Shown: positions 58,644 to 64,000 of the stretch, piece after piece | Layout: each line of letters starts with the position of its first letter | Numbering within the stretch: the first letter of the stretch is position 1 | NCBI RefSeq assembly: GCF_024347335.1 | Contig: NZ_AP025463.1 | Location: 496,001-560,000, forward strand | DNA length: 64,000 bases | Reading direction: 5' to 3' | Source of the DNA: Vibrio celticus | Lineage (GTDB): Bacteria; Pseudomonadota; Gammaproteobacteria; Enterobacterales; Vibrionaceae | Notes under the pieces: model-generated | Told to the model about the DNA's origin: nothing | Seen by the model: only the letters and a program-made list of their open reading frames with translations | Databases searched by the model: none | Position numbers and translations under genes: made by a program

Positions 58644-58778
58644 ACAGCATCTCCTATTTACACCTAGTCAACTGCAAAGCAGCTAATTTTAAGGCGGGTA
58701 TCTATAGCAGAAAGAACGAATGGTGGCAAATACTCTTATTCAAACTTGCAATCAATGTGATTAGTTCAGCATCTTTGC

Positions 58779-59504
58779 CTAGCTATTGATAAATTCAACA
58801 GCTTGTTTTAGTTGTATTTGAGTACTGCTGAGCTCTGCTTTATAGCAAAGCACTTCAACTCCAGCGTCTTGTGCTTGTTTTAGTAATAACGAATATTTGG
58901 CGTCTATATGGTGTGCCGCAGACACTTTTTCAATACCTGAATGTAAAACAGTGAATAAAAGTACGGCTCTATTTCCAGATTCGACCATTTCTGTGAGTTC
59001 ACGCAGATGTTTTTGGCCTCTGGTTGTGACCGCATCAGGGAAAAAACCTTGCCCTTTAGTTGACGTTTCTAGCTCGTCGAGCAAAGTGACGCTTTTCACT
59101 TCGATATAGCAAGGCGGCTTTTCGTTATCTTCAAGCAGAATATCAATGCGACTATTCTCACTGCCATATTTCACTTCGGTTCGTAACGCGTTATAACCTA
59201 AGAGTTCAACTATAGTCCCATTTTCAATTGCTTCCACTGCTAGCTGGTTTGCCCGCGCAGTATTTACACAAATACGATGACCTTTGTCTGTTTCTGAGAT
59301 CTCCCAGCTGTTTGGGTACTTTCTTTTTGCATTATCGGAGGTTGAGTACCACACCGTATTGCCAGGAGTCGCACATCCTGTCATCGCTCCAGTGTTAGCG
59401 CAGTGAATAGTGCGTTCGCTGCCGTCAGGAAGTTGGATGTCAGTGAGAAAGCGTTTATAGCGTTTAATAAGAGTCGCTGGCTCTAATGGCGGATTGAAGT
59501 GCAT
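58779..59504 (-). CDS. sfsA: Sugar fermentation stimulation protein SfsA
   Basis: 241 aa. SfsA family with an OB-fold N-terminus and a nuclease-like C-terminal domain; the biochemical role is not settled, although E. coli SfsA raised maltose gene expression. Motifs are IHCANTGAMTGCATPGNTVW, and IEVKSVTLLDE with the acidic residues of a PD-(D/E)XK-like site (SRIDILLEDN...). It is divergent from hrpB, as in E. coli. Confidence 0.92.
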   Translation of the reverse strand: MHFNPPLEPATLIKRYKRFLTDIQLPDGSERTIHCANTGAMTGCATPGNTVWYSTSDNAKRKYPNSWEISETDKGHRICVNTARANQLAVEAIENGTIVELLGYNALRTEVKYGSENSRIDILLEDNEKPPCYIEVKSVTLLDELETSTKGQGFFPDAVTTRGQKHLRELTEMVESGNRAVLLFTVLHSGIEKVSAAHHIDAKYSLLLKQAQDAGVEVLCYKAELSSTQIQLKQAVEFINS

Positions 59505-59538
59505 ATTACTTATTTAGACAGGTAGGTTTTTATGTACA

Positions 59539-62037
59539 ATGTTGCCAACATTACACCACAAGGTTCTCCCATTGCCACAACTGCCCATAGAAGCTGTGAT
59601 GCCAGATCTGCTCGCTGGCGTAGAAACACACACTCAACTTATTCTAAAGGCCGCTCCCGGTGCGGGTAAGTCAACATTCTTCCCTTTACAGTTAGTTAAG
59701 ACCAACGCCGTTCAAGGCAAAATCATCATGCTTGAACCGAGGCGTTTGGCTGCAAGGAATATTGCCACTTACTTAGCGAGCCAATTGGGAGAAAAGGTGG
59801 GAGAGAGCATTGGCTTTAGAGTTCGTGGTGAATCTAAAACCAGCAGTGCAACTCGCTTGGAAATCGTCACCGAAGGGATAATGACAAGAATGATCCAAAC
59901 CGACCCTGAATTAACTGGGGTTGATATGGTGATCTTTGATGAATTTCACGAGCGCAGCATTCACGCCGATACCGCATTGGCGTTTAGTTTGGAGATCCAA
60001 GATGCGTTGCGTGATGATCTAAAAGTGGTTGTGATGTCGGCAACCTTAGATCAACAAACACTGCAAACTTTGCTACCGAATGCCAAATACGTTGAATCAC
60101 AAGGTCGCACCTTTCCGGTCGATTTCCGTTATCAGCCTCTTGGCGCAAATGAATATCTAGCCCCTAAAATGGCTAACGTGATTCGTTCTCTGGTGGAGAA
60201 AGAGTCAGGCTCACTTCTGGCCTTTTTGCCGGGCGTTTCTGCGATTAAGCAGGTGGAATCTCAACTAGAACAACTGGCCAGTGATATCGATGTTTGCCCT
60301 CTTTATGGGCAACTTAGCTTTCCTCAACAACAGAAAGCGATCGCGTCATCAGAGAAAGGGCGTCGAAAGGTGGTATTGGCCACCAATATCGCGGAAACCT
60401 CTTTGACTATCGAAGGTATTCGATTAGTGGTGGACTCCGGGCTTGAAAGAGTCGCTAAGTTTGATTTGAAAACTGGTATCACCAAGCTCGAGCAAGTGAA
60501 AATCTCACAATCTTCTGCTGAACAACGAGCGGGTCGTGCAGGACGAATTGAAGAGGGCTTGTGCGTTCGTTTGTACAGCGAAACGCAACTAATGCAGCAA
60601 CCTGCTGTACCAGAGCCTGAGATTCTTCATTCTGATTTGTCTTCGCTGGTGTCTGAATTTACGCAATGGGGCGCTGCGAATGCAGACGAGTTGCAATGGT
60701 TAGACATTCCGCCCCAAGCTGCAGTGGAGCAAGCCAAGCAACTGCTGCAAAGCCTTGATATATTAGACAGCAATGGTCAATTTACGGCGCTAGGTAAACT
60801 GGCTCAACGTTTAGGCCTTGAACCACGTATCGCCAGCATGCTGATAAAAGCGCAACAGAACGGCCAAGCATTGCTGAATGCTGCGATTGTCGCCGCCGCT
60901 TTACTTGAAGAGCCTGAACGCAACGTCACAGATATTCAGCATTCGTTGCACCGACTTAAGCAAAGAAAACATTCGAAAAATAACGTGGTGATGCAGCGAG
61001 CGAAAAGTCTCGCCAGCAAACTCAATCATCACTTAGATTTGTCACAAGCTGACGAATCATTGCTACCATTAGTGCTTTGTTTTGCCTTCCCGGACCGGAT
61101 TGCACAAGTGAGAAGCGCGACCAGCAGTGCTTTCCGTCTTGCTAATGGCCACGGCGCCGAGGTTCGTGACGATGATCCATTGGCGAACAATGACTATATC
61201 GTAGTGATTGATTTGATGCGCAGCACAGGGCGAGCCAGTCAGATTTTCTTGGCCACCGCGGTTGATATTGCGCAGCTAGAAGCTCAATTTCCCAAACTGT
61301 TTGTGCGTTCCGATTACGCCGATTGGGATGAGAAGCGTGGCCGTTTAGTTGCCGAGCAGCGAGTGTCCCTGGGCAAACTGATTATCAGCACCAAAGCTTT
61401 ACCCGATCCCGATTCGAATCAGGCGAGCCAAGCGCTGCTCAACTATGTCGCTCGATGCGGGCTGGATCGATTACATTGGACACCTTCGGCTAAACAGCTG
61501 GTTGAGCGTGTACGCTGCGCTCAGCTTTGGATGCCTGAACATGATTGGCCAGCGATGGATGACGCGAGTTTGGTTGAACATATTGATGAGTGGCTATCAC
61601 CCTATCTGAATGGCATTAAGTCGGCAAAAGGGCTGACTAGTGTTTCGATTGAGCAGGCGTTGTCTGCTTATCTTGGCTGGCCTTTGAATCAAGAGATAGA
61701 CCAATGGTTACCAACGCACTATGTGATGCCGACAGGCAGCAAGAAGATCATTCGTTATCAATGTCAGTCTGAACCCGTGATCTCAGTGCGAATGCAGGAA
61801 GTCTTTGGTGAACAAGATTCGCCATTGATTGCGCAAGGGCGTAAAAAAGTCGTGCTTGAGCTACTTTCTCCAGCACAGCGACCACTGCAAATTACTCAAG
61901 ATTTAGCTGGCTTTTGGGCTGGCGCGTACAAAGAAGTACAAAAAGAGATGAAAGGCCGTTACCCAAAACATCCTTGGCCGGATGACCCTGCTAACCATGT
62001 AGCAACCACTAAAACCAAACGACAGTTGAATCGATGA
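59539..62037 (+). CDS. hrpB: ATP-dependent helicase HrpB (DEAH family)
   Basis: 832 aa. Walker A AAPGAGKSTFF (GAGKST at residues 41-46), Walker B/DEAH box IFDEFHERSIHAD, motif III MSATLD and motif VI QRAGRAGR are all seen. The C-terminal HrpB-specific domain (HPWPDDPANHVATTKTKRQL) is complete. Probably RNA-dependent; its task is unknown. It overlaps mrcB by four bases. Confidence 0.95.
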   Translation: MLPTLHHKVLPLPQLPIEAVMPDLLAGVETHTQLILKAAPGAGKSTFFPLQLVKTNAVQGKIIMLEPRRLAARNIATYLASQLGEKVGESIGFRVRGESKTSSATRLEIVTEGIMTRMIQTDPELTGVDMVIFDEFHERSIHADTALAFSLEIQDALRDDLKVVVMSATLDQQTLQTLLPNAKYVESQGRTFPVDFRYQPLGANEYLAPKMANVIRSLVEKESGSLLAFLPGVSAIKQVESQLEQLASDIDVCPLYGQLSFPQQQKAIASSEKGRRKVVLATNIAETSLTIEGIRLVVDSGLERVAKFDLKTGITKLEQVKISQSSAEQRAGRAGRIEEGLCVRLYSETQLMQQPAVPEPEILHSDLSSLVSEFTQWGAANADELQWLDIPPQAAVEQAKQLLQSLDILDSNGQFTALGKLAQRLGLEPRIASMLIKAQQNGQALLNAAIVAAALLEEPERNVTDIQHSLHRLKQRKHSKNNVVMQRAKSLASKLNHHLDLSQADESLLPLVLCFAFPDRIAQVRSATSSAFRLANGHGAEVRDDDPLANNDYIVVIDLMRSTGRASQIFLATAVDIAQLEAQFPKLFVRSDYADWDEKRGRLVAEQRVSLGKLIISTKALPDPDSNQASQALLNYVARCGLDRLHWTPSAKQLVERVRCAQLWMPEHDWPAMDDASLVEHIDEWLSPYLNGIKSAKGLTSVSIEQALSAYLGWPLNQEIDQWLPTHYVMPTGSKKIIRYQCQSEPVISVRMQEVFGEQDSPLIAQGRKKVVLELLSPAQRPLQITQDLAGFWAGAYKEVQKEMKGRYPKHPWPDDPANHVATTKTKRQLNR

Positions 62038-64000
62038 TGACCAAAATGTTAACGCCAAAAAAGGCACCACCTAAAAAAGCGCCAACAAAGAAGTCACCCG
62101 CGACCAAAGCCAAGCCAAGAAAACCAAGAGCGGCTGCGAAAAAGACCAAACCTAAGGCTAAGAAGTCAGGTCAAAGAGGTTGGTTGAAGATCCTGTGGGG
62201 TATTTCTTGGAAAGCGGGCATAGCGCTCGCGGCATTGCTGTTGTTTGTCGGTATTTATCTTGATTCTGTGGTCAAGCAGCGTTTTGAAGGTCAGCTGTTT
62301 GATTTGCCAACCGTGGTTTATGCGCGAGTACTAGACCTGTCTCCTGGAACTCCAGTGAGTTTGGTGCAGGTTAAGAATGAGCTCGATGTGCTTAATTATC
62401 GTAAGGTGAACGCGCCTCGTCACCCGGGCGAATACTCCTCTTCTTCAACCAAGATTGAAATGATTCGTCGTCCGTTCGAGTTTGTCGATGGACCCGAAGC
62501 GGATCGTCATGTGATGCTGCATTTCAACGGTAACGAGTTAACTCGAATTCAGTCGTTAGAGAAGAAAGGCGACATGGGGTATTTGCGTGTTGAGCCGAAA
62601 ATGCTGGGCATGCTTGAGAAAAGCAACGACGAGCAACGACTGTTCTTAAAACGTAACCAATTCCCAGAAGTGATGGTTGATGCGCTACTGGCGACCGAAG
62701 ACAGAAATTTCTATCAACATGATGGGGTTTCGCCATTGGCGATCGCTCGTGCGATGGTGGTGAATGTTAAAGCCGGGCGCACGGTACAAGGTGGTAGTAC
62801 GCTGACTCAGCAGTTGGCGAAGAACCTGTTCTTGTCCAGTGAACGTACATTGTGGCGTAAGGTTCGTGAAGCCTACATTGCGCTTATCTTAGACCATCGT
62901 TACAGCAAAGACCGAATCCTAGAGGCTTACTTAAACGAGGTTTACCTTGGGCAAAATGGCGGGCAAGCGATTCATGGTTTCGGTTTGGCGTCTCGCTTGT
63001 ACTTCGGTCAACCTATTCAAGAGCTCCGTATTGATCAGCTAGCACTGCTTGTCGGTATGGTAAAGGGACCTTCGTATTACAATCCGGTTCGTTATCCTGA
63101 GCGTGCTAAGACTCGACGCGATCTGGTGCTTCGCTTGTTGATGCAGCAAGACATATTAACTCCGCGACAATACGAAGAAGCGGCGAGTCGTGATTTGGAT
63201 ATTCAAGACAACCCACGTATTGCTAGCCGTCAGCCCGCTTACTTCCAGCAAGTCAATATTGAGCTTAAGAAGTATGTCGGCGATCGATTTGAAGCGAAAA
63301 AAGGCATTCGAGTTTTTACCTCTTTGGATCCGGTTTCCCAAGACAAGTTAGAGAAGTCGATTGCACGTAAGGTGCCTGATTTATCGAAAACCGCAGGTAA
63401 CAAACTGGAAGCTGCAGCTATTGCCGTGGATAGAAATACCGGTGAAATCCGAGCTATGGTCGGTGGTAAACGTACTGGCTACGATGGTTTTAACCGTGCC
63501 TTGAATGCGAGTCGTCCTATTGGTTCTTTGGTTAAGCCTGCAATCTACTTAACCGCCTTAGAACAACCCCAAAAGTACACGTTGGCGACAACACTGAAGG
63601 ACACGCCACTGAGCTTGAAAGGCAGTAAAGGCAGCGTATGGAGCCCAAGAAACTTCGATCGTAAGTTCCGCGGAGATGTGCCCTTGTATGTGGCGCTTTC
63701 TAAGTCTTACAACGTACCTACCGTTCGTTTGGGCATGCAGTTAGGCATTGATAGCGTCTCGGATACGATTGAAAAGCTGGGTGTCGATAAAAATGAGATA
63801 CGCCCAGTGCCGTCGATGTTTTTGGGTTCGTTCTCACTGACTCCGTTCCAAGTAGCGCAGATGTACCAAACCATTACCAACTCTGGTCGTATCGCACCTT
63901 TGTCTGCTCTTCGTTCTGTGGTTGATAATGATGGCGAGGTTTTATATCAATCAATCCCTCGCGTATCGCAAAGTGTTGATCAGCAAGCTGCTTGGTTAAC
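62034..64000 (+). CDS. mrcB: Penicillin-binding protein 1B, cut by the right window edge
   Basis: The frame begins at ATG 62034, overlapping the hrpB stop (ATGA), and is open to the last base, 656 residues, so the C-terminus is missing. The cytosolic tail is Lys/Pro/Ala-rich. One membrane helix (GIALAALLLFVGIYLDSVV) follows, then a UB2H-type region and the GT51 glycosyltransferase with ATEDRNFYQHDGVSP (catalytic Glu), GGSTLTQQLAKNLFL and LEAYLNEVYLGQNG. The transpeptidase has the catalytic Ser498 in SLVK and the SYN motif in SKSYNVPTVR; the KTG motif lies beyond the window. It makes and crosslinks peptidoglycan with LpoB-type partners. Confidence 0.96.
   Translation, partial: MMTKMLTPKKAPPKKAPTKKSPATKAKPRKPRAAAKKTKPKAKKSGQRGWLKILWGISWKAGIALAALLLFVGIYLDSVVKQRFEGQLFDLPTVVYARVLDLSPGTPVSLVQVKNELDVLNYRKVNAPRHPGEYSSSSTKIEMIRRPFEFVDGPEADRHVMLHFNGNELTRIQSLEKKGDMGYLRVEPKMLGMLEKSNDEQRLFLKRNQFPEVMVDALLATEDRNFYQHDGVSPLAIARAMVVNVKAGRTVQGGSTLTQQLAKNLFLSSERTLWRKVREAYIALILDHRYSKDRILEAYLNEVYLGQNGGQAIHGFGLASRLYFGQPIQELRIDQLALLVGMVKGPSYYNPVRYPERAKTRRDLVLRLLMQQDILTPRQYEEAASRDLDIQDNPRIASRQPAYFQQVNIELKKYVGDRFEAKKGIRVFTSLDPVSQDKLEKSIARKVPDLSKTAGNKLEAAAIAVDRNTGEIRAMVGGKRTGYDGFNRALNASRPIGSLVKPAIYLTALEQPQKYTLATTLKDTPLSLKGSKGSVWSPRNFDRKFRGDVPLYVALSKSYNVPTVRLGMQLGIDSVSDTIEKLGVDKNEIRPVPSMFLGSFSLTPFQVAQMYQTITNSGRIAPLSALRSVVDNDGEVLYQSIPRVSQSVDQQAAWL

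Noticed and set aside
62524..63341. Minus-strand frames opposite mrcB
   Set aside because: They overlap the clearly coding PBP1B frame, which runs open to the window edge.

Overview
The window is a stretch of core chromosome from a Vibrio, probably of the Splendidus/Harveyi side of the genus. The evidence is the gene order surE-pcm-nlpD-rpoS-mutS, recA-alaS-aspartokinase-csrA-tRNA array-oadGAB, gshA-luxS, nadC-pilABCD-coaE-zapD-yacG, pdhR-aceEF-lpdA, a LuxR/HapR-type TetR regulator next to hpt, and panCB-folK-pcnB-gluQ-dksA-sfsA/hrpB-mrcB. Coding density is high and base use is even. I see no integrase, transposase, prophage, plasmid gene, CRISPR array or rRNA. All genes look intact except the two cut by the window edges, surE at the left and mrcB at the right.

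Layout. 1-6.5 kb: protein and nucleotide repair and stationary-phase genes (surE, pcm, nlpD, rpoS, mutS, pncC). 6.5-12.3 kb: recA with a LexA box inside its promoter, alaS, a monofunctional aspartate kinase, csrA. 12.7-14.2 kb: ten tRNA genes (two Ser-GCU, eight Arg-ACG) behind one strong promoter and ending in a terminator. 14.5-17.8 kb: the sodium-pumping oxaloacetate decarboxylase operon oadGAB. 17.9-25.1 kb: a quinone-oxidoreductase-like enzyme, YqaA, an M16 zinc protease lipoprotein, gshA, a lytic transglycosylase lipoprotein and luxS. 25.2-31.2 kb: a CorB-like protein and YpjD (minus strand), then ffh and the rpsP-rimM-trmD-rplS operon. 31.5-38.6 kb, minus strand: yacG, zapD, coaE, pilD, pilC, pilB, pilA, nadC. 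38.7-46.9 kb: ampD, then pdhR-aceE-aceF-lpdA. 47-49.4 kb: the quorum-sensing master regulator (minus), hpt, carbonic anhydrase (minus). 49.6-53.3 kb: a SulP anion transporter and a YadG/YadH ABC exporter. 53.4-59.5 kb, minus strand: panC, panB, folK, pcnB, gluQ, dksA, sfsA. 59.5-64 kb: hrpB and mrcB.

Several global regulators sit in this segment: RpoS, CsrA, LexA-controlled RecA, the LuxR/HapR-type regulator, LuxS (AI-2 synthesis), PdhR and DksA. 

The most unusual non-coding signal is a composite element found twice, downstream of yacG (31427-31513) and of the luxR/hapR-type gene (47020-47137). In each case the minus-strand gene ends in TAG, a perfect 7-bp tandem array starts at once (TAGCGAG x7; ATTCGAG x11, sense strand), and a hairpin of the same architecture plus a U-run follows. 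The hairpin differs between the loci by changes that keep pairing, and its only mismatches become G-U pairs in the minus-strand RNA. The second unusual signal is in the tRNA array: Arg-tRNA genes with two compensatory acceptor-stem haplotypes, separated by spacers that differ in sequence but each keep a hairpin.
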